Below, in pieces: positions 49,723 through 61,215 of a stretch of DNA of 64,000 nt; within the stretch, counting starts at the first letter, position 1, and each line of letters opens with the position of its first letter. This DNA is from Diplonema papillatum (taxonomy: Eukaryota; Euglenozoa; Diplonemea; Diplonemida; Diplonemidae), in the NCBI GenBank assembly GCA_030068145.1, contig JAPJBO010000697.1, positions 60,062-124,061 of the forward strand, read 5' to 3'. The position numbers and the translations under genes are program-made. The notes beneath the pieces were generated by a model. It made no database searches. It was not told where the DNA came from and was given only the letters and a program-made list of their open reading frames with translations.

Positions 49723-51190
49723 CCGCACAAACTACGCATGAACTACACAATACGGGGTAGGGCTACATTCTGATACACAACATGCAGCGGGTGTCTAACT
49801 GAGTGTCTAAACGATCCTGACAGGGCTTATATAACTTGCCACCTGTGGCAAAATATAAGTCCAGCACACTTATACAATGTAGCCGTCACCGTTTCACAAG
49901 CCCCCGCACAAACTACGCATGAACTACACAATACGGGGTAGGGCTACATTCTGATACACAACATGCAGCGGGTGTCTAACTGAGTGTCTAAACGATCCTG
50001 ACAGGGCTTATATAACTTGCCACCTGTGGCAAAATATAAGTCCAGCACACTTATACAATGTAGCCGTCACCGTTTCACAAGCCCCCGCACAAACTACGCA
50101 TGAACTACACAATACGGGGTAGGGCTACATTCTGATACACAACATGCAGCGGGTGTCTAACTGAGTGTCTAAACGATCCTGACAGGGCTTATATAACTTG
50201 CCACCTGTGGCAAAATATAAGTCCAGCACACTTATACAATGTAGCCGTCACCGTTTCACAAGCCCCCGCACAAACTACGCATGAACTACACAATACGGGG
50301 TAGGGCTACATTCTGATACACAACATGCAGCGGGTGTCTAACTGAGTGTCTAAACGATCCTGACAGGGCTTATATAACTTGCCACCTGTGGCAAAATATA
50401 AGTCCAGCACACTTATACAATGTAGCCGTCACCGTTTCACAAGCCCCCGCACAAACTACGCATGAACTACACAATACGGGGTAGGGCTACATTCTGATAC
50501 ACAACATGCAGCGGGTGTCTAACTGAGTGTCTAAACGATCCTGACAGGGCTTATATAACTTGCCACCTGTGGCAAAATATAAGTCCAGCACACTTATACA
50601 ATGTAGCCGTCACCGTTTCACAAGCCCCCGCACAAACTACGCATGAACTACACAATACGGGGTAGGGCTACATTCTGATACACAACATGGCGGCGTGCTC
50701 CGGAGGACCCTTCCGTCCCACGCACCCCCCCAGCGCGGCGGCGCCGACGCACTCAACTGCCAGCGCCGCAACTCCGGGCCAACACCCCTGCCCGACGAAC
50801 GCCGCCCAATGCGCAGCCCCCGGCTGCGTCCATCCGACGCGCGAACCGACGCAAACGCGAAGAAACGAGCGAACGGTCGTCCAGCGATGGCTCCGGCCGG
50901 GAGGCCACAACGACACCCACTCGTAGGCCGCCTCCGCGGCGACGTAACAGACGCGTTCCATCTGCTGTGACGTAGACACGGAGTGTGCATTGTGCGTTGC
51001 TCAGGGTAGTCGAAGGCCTGACAATCACATTAATGCAACAAATTTACACAACATGCAGCGGGTGTCTAACTGAGTGTCTAAACGATCCTGACAGGGCTTA
51101 TATAACTTGCCACCTGCGGCAAAATAAAGTCCAGCACACTTATAAAATGTTGCCCTCACCGTTTCACAAACCCCCGCACGAACTACGCTG
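49723..51190 (+). repeat. 181-bp satellite with internal hairpin, interrupted once
   Basis: Five units of 181 bp start CCGCACAAACTACGCATGAA at 49723, 49904, 50085, 50266 and 50447; a sixth from 50628 is interrupted at 50689 and resumes at 51046. The five are essentially identical. Each holds CTTATATAACTTGCCACC then TGTGGCAAAATATAAG, a long inverted repeat. A related diverged unit lies at 51580-51700. Confidence 0.95.
50690..51045 (+). other. 356-bp insertion in the satellite
   Basis: GC-rich sequence from GCGGCGTGCTCCGGAGGACC to TGCAACAAATTT, flanked by ACACAACATG on both sides (50680-50689, 51046-51055) as a likely target duplication. No TIR. Its end contains GTGCGTTGCTCAGGGTAGTC, also found at 48010. 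Open frames on both strands, but none recognised. Confidence 0.65.
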
Positions 51191-51196
51191 TGACTA

Positions 51197-51580
51197 CGGC
51201 TGGAGACGAGGTGATGCAAGACGAAGGGGAAGCGCGAAGCGACCAGCCCAGACGGACCAGCAAGACGCAAGACCAGGCGACCAAGAGAAGTAGAAGACGC
51301 GACCCAGAGACCCGGGTTAAGTAGTCTGGAACTCCTTGTGAATGTGACACCCAAGCTTGCTGGTTGCAAAAAGTCCACTTTTTAAAGCGCACACCCAAGC
51401 TTTGCGATAGCGGCAGCAGAAAGACTCGACGCGGTTGCTTTTGACTCCGACTGGAAGGGAGGAAATATAGACGTAGAGGGGCAAACACAATACAAACACA
51501 ACCTGGCTTGTTCTTCGCACACCGTGTGATGGACCTTTCTTCGGAGGGGCTCACGCACTCAAAGATCGACTTATACGCAC
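51197..51580 (+). mobile_element. Fragments of the 38-40 kb retroelement 3' part
   Basis: GAGACGAGGTGATGCAAGAC to CCCGGGTTAAGTAGTCTGGA matches 39786-39920, and 51530-51578 matches 39926-39975. A reverse fragment of a CTCGACG MITE (51410-51520) lies between. Broken; only 3' material is present. Confidence 0.65.
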
Positions 51581-51770
51581 AAACTCCGCGGGAACTACGC
51601 AATACGGGGGATACACTTTGATGCTCCACACGCAGCTGGCAGCTAACTGAGTGTCTAAACGGTCCTGACAGGGCTTATAACTTGCCACCTGCAGCAAAAG
51701 AAAGCTTGAAATGGGGACACTTGGGTGGGAAGAAAAAGAAGAAGAAAAAAGAAAAAGAAAAAAGAAAAAG

Positions 51771-51969
51771 GCCGCTCCTGGTCCAGGAACGTGACGGTCA
51801 ACCGCACAGCTTGCAAAGCTTGAGTCGGAGGCAGCACAGTGCCACAACCCCGTCCGCTCTGCCCTGCGGCTGACCGTCTCGACGAGCTTATGTTCAGCGC
51901 GAGCGCCAAGCCCCAAGGTGCGCCACGCCTTGATGCTTTAGTTTGGGAAATCGGTAGCCACTTGACCTG
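51771..51969 (+). repeat. Dispersed repeat L, longest copy
   Basis: GCCGCTCCTGGTCCAGGAAC to GGGAAATCGGTAGCCACTTG. Preceded by an AAGAAGAAAAAAG tract. Confidence 0.75.
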
Positions 51970-53243
51970 GCTCTGCAGTACCGCCGAACACGTGAAGCTT
52001 GGTTCCCGTGTAGCAGGCTTTCCCTGATACCAACACTTGTGGGAAAATTACGAAAGTAGGTGTCTCAATACGGGGGGGGGGTCTCGTTTATCCTTCCATC
52101 CGGCCAAAGTGGCTGATCCTTAACAGGAAGGCTGTACCTACCCCCCCCCTCAGGTGACACCACTGACTTCCTTTTTAACCATTACTCCAACGTACTCGTC
52201 TTGTGCTTGTCGTGTGGAAACAGAAGCTTGCCGTGCCATAATCATAGCAAGTGTTTGTATGTCTCCTGACCCATTCCCTCACATGAACTCGTTGATTAGG
52301 ACGGCCTCTGAGTAGCAGTGTGGCTCAGGATGGGAAAGGAGAAAGACCCCAAGCACTTCCCTCTCCTTAAACGCGTAGGGGGGCATTGCGGTGCAACAAT
52401 GGAGTGAGAAATCACCTGACACTAGCAGCATTGCTCCCTCTCCTCCGTTCTTCCTACTTGACTCCTCCAGGCAAAAAAACACGGCCTCCGGGAGTTAAAA
52501 AACAAAAAAAAAACCCCCCGGGTGGGCTCGTCGGACACAAGTTGTCAACAGGAGAAAAAGAAAAAAGAAAAACCACCCCAATCCCGGCTGTAGCCACTAC
52601 TATAGGTCTCATTTCCTAGCTGCGGAGCCTCTCGCATTCCCTTTCTGTTTTTTGTTTTTTTTTTTTTGTTTCCTTCAGCAGATTAATATATCCGACGAAC
52701 AACAACCGGGAACACACTAGTAGACACCTCCCGAAAGTGAGCCAAGGGCGAAGGACGTATCTGCGGCTGCTGCGGCAGTTGCCCGGTGGTAACTCCACAC
52801 GCAGAACGCGGGGAAGGGGAACGTGTGTTCCCAACTACATTGAAGCCCCTTCCCGACCGCAGCATCCGAGGAAGGTGCAAAAATGGAGGGTGCTACGGTA
52901 GCCGTGCACGGGTCTTGGGCGCGTGCCTCGTGCAGGGCGGGTGTTTTGTGATCCGCCGCGAAGTTCTCTCTTCTGGTGCAGTCCGGAGAGACTGGCGTCG
53001 AGTTTCGGCTCACAGCCGGTTCCCTCGGGCGGCAACCGTAAGGGAGAGAGAGAGAGCGCCAGACACAATCCACCTTAAAAAGGACCACACATACCCAACA
53101 CTTGTACAAGGTTGACCCGTACAGACGGAGGGGACCTCCGTCTGTCCAGAGGTGCGGAAAGCCTTCCGGAGAGGAAACAGTGGTTAACGCCCACGCATCT
53201 CATGACTCCACTATGGGAACCTCGGGCTCCTTGGAAAGGTTTT
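51970..53243. other. No gene; SINE fragment and low-complexity runs
   Basis: 52515-52555 has the end of a SINE-like repeat (GGGTGGGCTCGTCGGACACA). G-, C-, A- and T-runs occur at 52070, 52140, 52500 and 52650. Nothing with a domain. Confidence 0.35.
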
Positions 53244-53538
53244 TTTTACATAAGCGCCAGCTTGAAAGGAAATGCTCGACGATGCTGCCCGACAAAGAAC
53301 AGAAGGGATCCCAAGTGCTGTAACTACCGAACCACGTGTTGAACGGACATGAGGTCATGCGGGTCTACCCCTACACGACAAATCACACAAACACAACAGG
53401 TCAAAAAATCCTGAGTGAGAAAACAACACACAGTGGTGTAAGCGAAGAACAAATCAGTTTGTGTTTGTATTGTATTTGCCCCTTACCTCTATATTTCCCC
53501 CCTTCCATTCGGAGTCGAAGCAGCTACGTCGAGTATTT
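53244..53538 (+). mobile_element. CTCGACG MITE
   Basis: Full copy with both termini; differs from 35062 by a few substitutions. Confidence 0.85.
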
Positions 53539-53881
53539 CGTAGCAATTCTGTTCACACAGCAGCAAATCTGCATGGGGTTCGAGTCGTGCCGTCACTCTG
53601 TGGACGCAGACATTATGGTCGAATGCTTTCGCGGAAGGTCATCTTCCTACGATCTGAGGATTTCAAGGGCGGTCTTCTACTTTGAGACTCCTAGGGCCAA
53701 GCTTCAGGGGCCAGCCTTCGGTACACTCGGACTCCTTAAGGCCGGAATATGATACGGTTACTTGTTACCAAGCATGGAACCTTGAGGAATTGAAGCTCGC
53801 CACCGCCCATGGCGTTTTCACTTGCGTCCTGCATCCAGCTTTACGTAAGAAGAACGATCGTTCAACGAAAACTCCTGCTCA

Positions 53882-54118
53882 ACTTGTAAGACGTGGGGAG
53901 CCCAAGAGCACTCACCTATCCTGGCGAGAACTTGGTGTCGGTCACAAATTGTTTCGAACCTGACTCGTCTAAGCGAGCAAATAAAGTGTACACGAAAGAA
54001 GCCATGCATGCTCCCCCCTCCAAACCCACCCAGTACGTATTAGCTTTAAAAGAACCCATTCGACGAAGGTACCCGGAGACTCTAAAATCCCGGATTCTCA
54101 AGCGAACTATAACTCTGA
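53882..54118 (+). repeat. SINE-like repeat B with tail
   Basis: TTGTAAGACGTGGGGAGCCC, AACTTGGTGTCGGTCACAAA, TAAAGTGTACACGAAAGAAG and a tail with CTCTAAAATCCCGGATTCTC. Closest to 36304-36575. Another tail end lies at 54328-54351. Confidence 0.7.
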
Positions 54119-54756
54119 AAAATGACTCTCTCGTTCCATCGTCATTATCGGTTTTGTATTAGCGGTTGACCGAGTGACGAGCACTTGTTTTTACCAAGCC
54201 GGTCCAATTCCCTCTTGATAGACCCTGATATGCCAACAACTCTCTCTTCATCATCATCGTTATCAGTTTTGTATTAGCCGCGGTTGAGCGAGTAACGAGC
54301 AACTTGTTTTACTAAGCCAGGCGGAGTTTCAAGCGAACTTTCACTCTAAAACTGACACATACCCAGCGGATAGATAGCTACACACCCCCAAAAAGGAAAT
54401 ACAGGCCTTCTGTAGGACTTGGGTATGTGCCCTCTTGGACAACACCAAGAAAGCAAACGATCTTCCGAACTTGCAATCACGCTAGAAGGCAGCAACGTAA
54501 GATCGCGACCGCTGTGGCCATGCTAACCCACCTTTTAGCACTGTCAAAAGACCCACCGCCCACCGCTGCAACAGACCGAATGCCCTCTTGATAGACTGTG
54601 ATATGCCAAATACCCGACCGCGACACGCCGGAGATGAGAAGTACGGGAGGAAGTGAGGAGACCGGACACTCCCCGGAGAGATGGTCCCTGCACTCTAACT
54701 CGTCTCTCTCTCACTCTCTCAACAACAAACCTACGCATCTCTTTCTCTCATTTTGT

Positions 54757-55052
54757 TTCTACATAAGCGCAGCTTGGAAGGAAATGCTCGACAATAACTG
54801 CCCGACAAAGAACCGAAGGGATCCCACCCTGTAACTACCGAACCACGTGTTGAACGGACGTGAGGTCATGCGGGTCTACCCCAACACGACAATTCACACA
54901 AACACAACAGGTCAAAAGTCCTGAGTGTGAGAACAACACACACGGTGGTGTAAGCGAAGAACAAATCAGATTGTGTTCGTGGTGTATTTTCCCCCTCTAC
55001 CTCTATATTTCCTCCCTTCCATTCGGAGTCAAAGCAGCTACGTCGAGTATTT
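54757..55052 (+). mobile_element. CTCGACG MITE
   Basis: From TCTACATAAGCGCAGCTTGG to GCTACGTCGAGTATTT; moderately diverged. Upstream, 54655-54728 (GTGAGGAGACCGGACACTCC) is shared with 56662-56728. Confidence 0.8.
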
Positions 55053-55114
55053 TTCGAGAACATTGCAATGTGTTCCAAAGATGTAAGCCCGAGCAACGAG
55101 CGAATCCCACAATG

Positions 55115-55380
55115 TTAACCACTTGAGGACGGAGGGGGGGGGAGAGTTAATTTGGGAAAATGGCGGGCTCCATAGCAAACCTCAGGTATCCGTTGAGAGC
55201 TCGGAGCAGGATTTCTGCCCGACGAAGGACGCATTTTCAAAGATTTGTGTCAGATCTTTCCAATCAAGCAAACGGCGACCACTTTCGACCATTCTTTGGC
55301 CTCTCACCCGCGAACTTGACACCCGCGAACTTTCTTGAATTAACTACCCCTATAGTGGTAGTTCGTCCTTAAGTGGTTAA
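55115..55380. mobile_element. piggyBac-type MITE with TTAA duplication
   Basis: TTAA at 55115-55118 and 55377-55380 flank CCACTTGAGGACG and, inverted, CCACTTAAGGACG. TTAA targets and CC-starting TIRs are typical of piggyBac. The element is 258 bp with no coding capacity. Confidence 0.75.
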
Positions 55381-55555
55381 CACCAAATAATACCGGATTT
55401 TCAAGGTAAACCCGGTAGCCTTATAGGGGGGTAGCTTAATTAAAGAGATTTCCTTCTCATCCGTCTGCGATACTCGGAGATTCGTTACAAAGTCCCGGCT
55501 CCCCCAACCAGACTCACACCGCTGTCCTGTCTGCAGACGCTCGGGTCCCGCGCTG

Positions 55556-56395
55556 ATGATGGTCCGCCTTTCGTGTCCGTGACCGAAACGAAGTGCAGAT
55601 AGGACAGCACATGGCAACTCCAAGCCCGTTCTTGCATGCCCCCTCCCCTTCACACAAAAACAAGTCATTACGTGTAAACAACGCAGTGCTGGCACTTAAA
55701 AAATGTAGTTGGCAACGACAACTCCACGCGACTTACCAAAGCAGGGGAGGTCCTTTAGTGCGCACGATGGTCCGCCTTACGTGTCCGTGACCGAAACGAA
55801 GTGCAACACTCCAAGCCCGTTCTTGCATGCCCCCCTCCACACAAAAACAAGTCATTACGTGTTAGCAACGCAGTGCTGGCACTTAAAAAAATGTAGTTGG
55901 CAACGACAACTCAACGCAACTTACCAAAGCAGGGTAGGTCCTTTAGTGCGCACGATGGTCCGCCTTACGTGTCCGTGGCTTAAAGTACCGAACCAAAAGT
56001 GCAGATAGGGCAGCACATGACCATTCCATGCACGTTCTTGCATGCCCCGCTAGGCACAGTGGTCAAACGATTCGCCTTGTCGCATCGGGAGTTTGGCGCC
56101 AATTATAGCATCTTATCGCACTGCCGATCATAAACGATAATTCTTGTGCCATAATTATTATCGCATGCGAATTGTTCGACCACTATGCGGCTATGATCAA
56201 CACAAGTTATGATTACAAAGCAGCGTTGGTACTAAATACTTGTAGTTGGCAACGACAATCACATGCAACTTACCAAAGCAGGCGAAGTCCTTTAGTGCGC
56301 GTGATGGTCCTCCTTATGGGTCCGCGGCCCGAAGTACCGAACCACGTGTAGATAGGACAGCACATGACCATTCCAAGCACGTTCTTGCATACCCA
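55556..56395 (+). repeat. ~190-210-bp tandem repeat, four units
   Basis: Units start GATGGTCCGCCTTACGTGTC (55556 variant, 55765, 55954, 56301) and contain CGTTCTTGCATGCCCC, GTAGTTGGCAACGACAAC and CTTACCAAAGCAGG. The third unit is opened by the hAT MITE at 56055. Related single copies are at 43863 and 58935. Confidence 0.8.
56047..56195. mobile_element. GCGATAAT-word hAT MITE in the tandem array
   Basis: The element 56055-56187 starts CACAGTGGTCAAACGATTCG and ends TTGTTCGACCACTATG. The flanking octamers CCGCTAGG and CGGCTATG agree at six of eight positions, a plausible old target duplication. Confidence 0.7.
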
Positions 56396-56404
56396 GCCAT
56401 ATCA

Positions 56405-56650
56405 AAGTTCTGGACGTAGCCTTCGCTCAATGGAAGCTGAAGTTTCCCATCAAGGTGTTAGCCGCCGCCGTAGGCCGCGCAGTCGTGAGGAAGAAGAGGG
56501 CCCGCAGCGTTACAAGGCGGCAATCCCCCGCGAGACGAGCTCACCCGCCGGCCAGAGCGCCCGCTGTGGCACCAACTCCGGTGCCGCCACTTACTGTAGC
56601 AGAGCCGCAACCTGCAGCGCGCCTCCGGAGCGACTTACGCCCGCCGTAGC
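56405..56650 (+). pseudogene. Copy of the hypothetical segment at 4.2 kb
   Basis: The forward frame reads FAQWKLKFPIKVLAAAVGRA then VVRKKRARSVT, matching 4280-4385. Homology ends where an ACCCGCCGG stretch begins; the remainder is proline/alanine-rich. No start visible. Confidence 0.4.
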
Positions 56651-57025
56651 AGTGCGAAGAGAAGTGAGGAGACCGGAAACTCGCCGGAGAGATGGTCCCT
56701 GCACTCTAACTCGTCTCTCTCTCAAAGTTCTTTTGTGTTGACAAAGCGGGCTTCATGCAGCTTCCCAAAGCAGCCAAGGTCCATCAGTGTGCACAAGCAA
56801 ATAAAGCCAGAACGGCGATCCGGACTGCACCGCACATCAATTGAATTCGGGCTTCTTTTGTAGTACTAACAGTCTTGTAGGCAACCCGGCATGTATTGTG
56901 AAGGCGAAGTAGACGCAGGCACCCGCGCGTTTCGGCGGTTGATCAGAATGTACCAACCTGGAAAATGATAGTATTGCTACAGGGTTAAAGAAGAAAAACA
57001 GAAGAAGAAGAAGAAGAAGAAGAAG

Positions 57026-57220
57026 GCCGCTCCTGGTCCAGGAACGTGACGGTCAACCACAGCTTGCAAAGCTTGAGTCGGAGGCAGCACAGTGCCACAA
57101 CCCCGTCCGCTCTGCCCTGTGGCTGACCGTCTCGACGAGCTTGTGTTCAGCGCAAGCGCCAAGCCCCAAGGTGCGCCACGCCTTGATGCTTTAGTTTGGG
57201 AAATCGGTAGCCACTTGACC
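57026..57220 (+). repeat. Dispersed repeat L, copy 4
   Basis: Complete copy after an (AAG)n tract; nearly identical to 51771. Confidence 0.75.
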
Positions 57221-57359
57221 CGTAGGCCCGTGGCTCTGCAGAATACACCGCCGAACAAGTAGAAAACGATCAACCCAGCTACGCGCCGACCGAAACGAAG
57301 CGCCTGCCTTTCTTCTTCTCCCACAACATCATTGCTCCCCCCCCTTCGCCCAGTGCTCC

Positions 57360-57640
57360 CGCTAACGAAAAAGTGCGAGGAATTCCTCAAAAAAAAGAGG
57401 CTGGAAAAAGAGCGTGAGGAATTCCTCATGAGGAATTCCTCACCTTTTCCCCGTTGGTACCGTTCGCCGGGGGCTGGACCCCCCCCATTTGGAAGACTCG
57501 GGGTGCCCCCCTGCAACAGAAGCTAATAGCCTGCACTAAACGCGAGAGCCTAGCGGGGGAGAAAAAAGAAAGCCTGACCCAGCGGTTTTTGGGGTTCCTC
57601 ACTAAAAGTGAGGTTAGCGGGAGCACTGCCTTCGCCCTTT
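57360..57640. other. No gene; AGGAATTCCTCA words
   Basis: GTGAGGAATTCCTCA-type palindromes recur at 57375-57445 and GGGGTTCCTCACTAAAAGTG follows at 57590. It could be another short-word element; termini not found. 57220-57360 and 57640-57875 show nothing. Confidence 0.35.
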
Positions 57641-57875
57641 AATAGATTACTGCTTGCCGCTGGCCGTTTGCTGGCTGACCGGGTAGCCGTACGGTGGGAG
57701 TCGAAACACAGACGCCAAGGAGCTAAAAGCTGGTGGTAACAGTGTTCGCGCTAAGGAAAAAACCGTTTTCGTTGACCGCACTACCCTGAGCCCAAATACT
57801 GGACGTGGTTTCAGGTGGCAATTTGGCAAATGGTAATGATCAGAAGGTCCTACTTGGGCGGTTCAGTTTCCTCAC

Positions 57876-58030
57876 GCATTGCATGTGGCCAGGCCGGTCG
57901 AATTGACAAAAAAAAAATATATATATATATATTGCTCTCGGATTGACATTCGACCGGTCAAGGCGGTCGAATGTGGACACCGGTCGAATTCGACCGGCGC
58001 CCGTGTCGATTCGACCGGGCAAAAAAAAAA
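57876..58030. repeat. GGTCGAAT word cluster with (TA)n
   Basis: GCATGTGGCCAGGCCGGTCG, a (TA)n run (57918-57932) and many inverted and direct CGGTCGAAT/ATTCGACCG words. A related cluster with GCATGTGGC is at 58688-58727 in the same, not inverted, orientation. Confidence 0.6.
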
Positions 58031-58489
58031 ATTAGAAAAATCTGCCATGGGTAGTGCCTCACAGTAGTAGAAAATGGTGGGAAAACGGAAAGCTTTGACA
58101 AAAGCCAAGGTCACGGGGGCAAGGGCAAGCTTTTGGATTCCCAACTCCGCTCACCAGCTCCCAGATTGCAGTATGTTCGGCTGCAGCCAGATATACAGAG
58201 GCGCACATACAGCAGCACACCCACGAAGGCACATGCCAAGGTCACGGCAGTCATAATGAGGCCCACCTACAAAACCAAAACAGTGTTCCATTGCCTCAGG
58301 CATCTGAAGACTCCACTGCAACCCCGAAACTCGTCGCTCTGGGCCCATCTTTTGTATTGTGACAGTGAACCTGGGTTGTCGGCCTGTTCATGGCACTAAT
58401 GATTCACAAGCGAAGCTACTGGAAAAGTCGTATTACGCCGTCCTACTACTGAAGCACGACAGTGTAATAACTTTGTGAGACTGCCCGTT

Positions 58490-58600
58490 TCAGCTAAAAC
58501 CCAGAGTTTGAAGGGAACTTTTACTCTAAAACACCACATGTTGTGGTGGTGTGGTGGTTTTCCCACGCGTAGCGTGGGGAAAAATTTTTCTGGCATAGGA
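58490..58600 (+). repeat. Tail copy and GCGTGGG hairpin
   Basis: 58497-58532 is a diverged tail (AGTTTGAAGGGAACTTTTAC, TCTAAAA). 58560-58585 (TTTCCCACGCGTAGCGTGGG) recurs at 13000-13022. Confidence 0.5.
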
Positions 58601-58934
58601 TGGATTTCGACCTGTATTCGCCAGTGCAAAAAAAAGTTGTTGCAAATTCCTGTCCAAAAAAAAAAAAGTTTTTTCGGAAAGTGACTTGACCGGTCGAGCG
58701 GTCGAGCCTGACTGCACTGCATGTGGCTAAAAAAAAAAAAAACAAGCAGCAGATCAGCAGCGAATCTAAGCAACCTTTTCGACTATTTAACAGCAATCAA
58801 AAAAGAACGCCGTCACAGGCAACTGACTGCGCTATAATCGCCGGAAACACAAAAAAAAACGACTGATTTCAGCCGGAAAAAAAGTTCTTGAAAAAACTGA
58901 CCGGCTGATAATCAAGCCGGCTGTTTTTTTTTTG

Positions 58935-59060
58935 TGTTAGCAATGCATTGTTGGTACTAAGAATTAGTAGTTGGCAGCGTACTACATGAAACTTACCAAA
59001 GCAGGTGAGTTCCGCTAGTGCGCACAAACAAAAGAAAGCGCCATACTAATTTTTAGGTCT
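58935..59060 (+). repeat. Dispersed repeat shared with 43863
   Basis: GGTACTAAGAATTAGTAGTT, AAAGCAGGTGAGTTCCGCTA and GCGCCATACTAATTTTTA; the ends TACTAA...TTAGTA are partly inverted. Confidence 0.65.
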
Positions 59061-59215
59061 GCCGATCAGCCGGGGGTTTTGCGACAACATCTTGATTCAC
59101 ATCTTGCCCGATTTGTGCACCAAGCTGATTCCGCTGACGGGCGGCATATCCAAAACTTACACCGTGAACATGGCACACCCACCCGCTTTTTCGTGGGTGC
59201 AGCTACACGCGGTTT

Positions 59216-59335
59216 GTTTTAACAAATGCAAGATTTGTCAAGAGCAAAAAAAAAAAAAAAACGATCGATGGCAGCGTACTGTCTCACTCCCGTTAGACGA
59301 ACACAAACAGGGTTGAAGGAAGTGCGCACAAACAA
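59216..59335 (+). repeat. Dispersed ~110-bp repeat
   Basis: TTAACAAATGCAAGATTTGT to GAAGTGCGCACAAACAAG, with an A16 run inside. See also 12030 and 49418. Confidence 0.7.
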
Positions 59336-59483
59336 GTTAGCCGCACCGCCCGAGTGGGACACTCTTACCATATGATCAATTTGCCACCTGAAACCACGTC
59401 CAGGATTTGGGGCTCAGGTGTACGGACAACGAAGAAAATCTAGTTTTCCTTGCCCGCAATGGAACGAAAGCTACGCGCTTTTC

Positions 59484-59778
59484 TTTTACATAAGCGCCAG
59501 CTTGAAAGGAAATGCTCGACGATGCTGCCCGACAAAGAACAGAAGGGATCCACAGTGCTGTAACTACCGAACCACGTGTTGAACGGACGTGAGGTCATGC
59601 GGGTCTACCCCTACACGACAAATCACACAAACACAACAGGTCAAAAGTCCTGAGTGAGAAAACAACGCACGGTGGTGTAAGCGAAGAACAAATCAGATTG
59701 TGTTTGTATTGTATTTGCCCCTTACCTCTATATTTCCCCCCTTCCATTCGGAGTCGAAGCAGCTACGTCGAGTATTTT
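59484..59778 (+). mobile_element. CTCGACG MITE
   Basis: Full copy, a good reference for the family (TTTTACATAAGCGCCAGCTT to CTACGTCGAGTATTT). Confidence 0.85.
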
Positions 59779-60570
59779 TCGCCCCACGCCCCGATTTCCA
59801 GGGTGTGCTCAGGCGCACTCTCCACAGCTGTCCTGAGGCCCGCTCCTCCGTACAGTGCTTTGACCGGTCCTACTGTGAAACCCTCCTTGCAGTCAACAAA
59901 GGACAAGCAACCCAGCTCTCAAGCGCCTGCTTCCCGCCCCGCCTCGCTGCCCCTCATGGCGTGAGTACAAGTAACTCTGTACCCGACATAGAATGGCATG
60001 CAATAGCACTCCCACCCGCTGCGTTTCTTGGAGAAAACAAGCAAAATTCCCTCGGCTGGAATGCACTACGCACGAGACTAGCGGCGGTCGACTTCTTTTT
60101 CGCAGTAACAATGCGTTGCAAAACACGAAAGAGAACAACGCTGGCGGCGTGTTTTGGGAGAAGACTAGCCGTAACGGTCATATTCCCTCACTATCACTCA
60201 CCAACAACAGGCTAGTCCCCCCCCCCCTTTGGCACGTACAAATCAACACACGCCTATTGCTCTCAAAATGTGCAATGGGGGGGAAAACCAACATCATGCC
60301 AAGGGCTTCTTTTCACCGGTTCAATTTATGTGTTTGCGCTCTACACGGAGATCTCTACTAGGACAACCACGCAGGCGAAAAGAAAAGGCCTCCGTTCATA
60401 GAGCTCAGGTCTTAGCCTTCTGAATACCAGCAGTGCGCTGATGCCCAGCAAACCGGGCCACCTTGCAACCTGAGCTCTGGATCCAACTACGAGCTTTGTA
60501 ACAGCAGCCCGTGAAGAGAGGACCTAAACTCGACCCGCCAAGAAGAATTACGGCGCAGTACTCAGAAGCA
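59779..60570. other. No gene recognised
   Basis: Several frames of 60-120 codons exist on both strands with no domain. I found no shared repeat here. Confidence 0.35.
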
Positions 60571-60744
60571 AGGTGGTTACTGCCAACCTTGCAAAGGTTT
60601 GAGTCGGAAGGAGGGCACGTCGCTGCAAACCCCGTCTGCTCTGCTCTATTCCCCTTCAAACACCGAATTAATATTTCCACCCGCTGCTACGCCACGTCTT
60701 GATGCTTTGATGTGGGAAATCGGTGGCCTCCTTGACCCGTAGAC
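60571..60744 (+). repeat. Dispersed repeat L, diverged copy
   Basis: CCAACCTTGCAAAGGTTTGA, GTCGGAAGGAGGGCACGTCG and GATGTGGGAAATCGGTGGCC follow the order of the 57026 copy with many changes. Confidence 0.6.
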
Positions 60745-60987
60745 CCATGGCGCGGTAACAGGCGGGTACTTATAAGGGAACAAAATTTCAAGTGTTGGGA
60801 TATAAGGGAATTCCACCTTTTATTAATCAATCCCGCACGCAATGCATCCAAAGACTGGCAATTGAAAGAAACAGGGCATCCACAAGACAAGAACGATTCG
60901 CTAGGGCAGAGCCCTATTGTTCGCAGGTAACGCTGGTATCCAGACCAGCCGCCGTTTCATGAAAACCCGTCCACAAAACTGTGTGCA

Positions 60988-61215
60988 AGGTGGAGCCCAG
61001 CCTCAGGAGCTGGGGTTGCAGCTGGAGTTGAAAAAAAGCGGGCGTCACACCCGTTTTTAGTACTAACAGTCTTGCGGGTTGACCTTCAATGTATTCTTTG
61101 CCAAGAGCTGCAACTCAACTATTCTTAGACATAACGAGTTCTATTTAAAACAAGTGCACTTTTTATATCACTTGTTGTAACAAGTGCACTTGTTATATCA
61201 CTTGTTATAGAACAA
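60988..61215. repeat. CTACACGG fragment and CAAGTGCACTTG palindromes
   Basis: 60988-61062 is a CTACACGG-type MITE fragment (AAGGTGGAGCCCAGCCTCAG, GGGCGTCACACCCG). 61148-61215 has repeated ACAAGTGCACTTGTTATATC palindromes. 61300-61335 adds ACATGTG words. Confidence 0.6.

Noticed and set aside
57876-58727. An element bounded by the two GGTCGA/GCATGTGGC clusters
   Set aside because: The two clusters are in direct, not inverted, orientation and no target duplication is visible.
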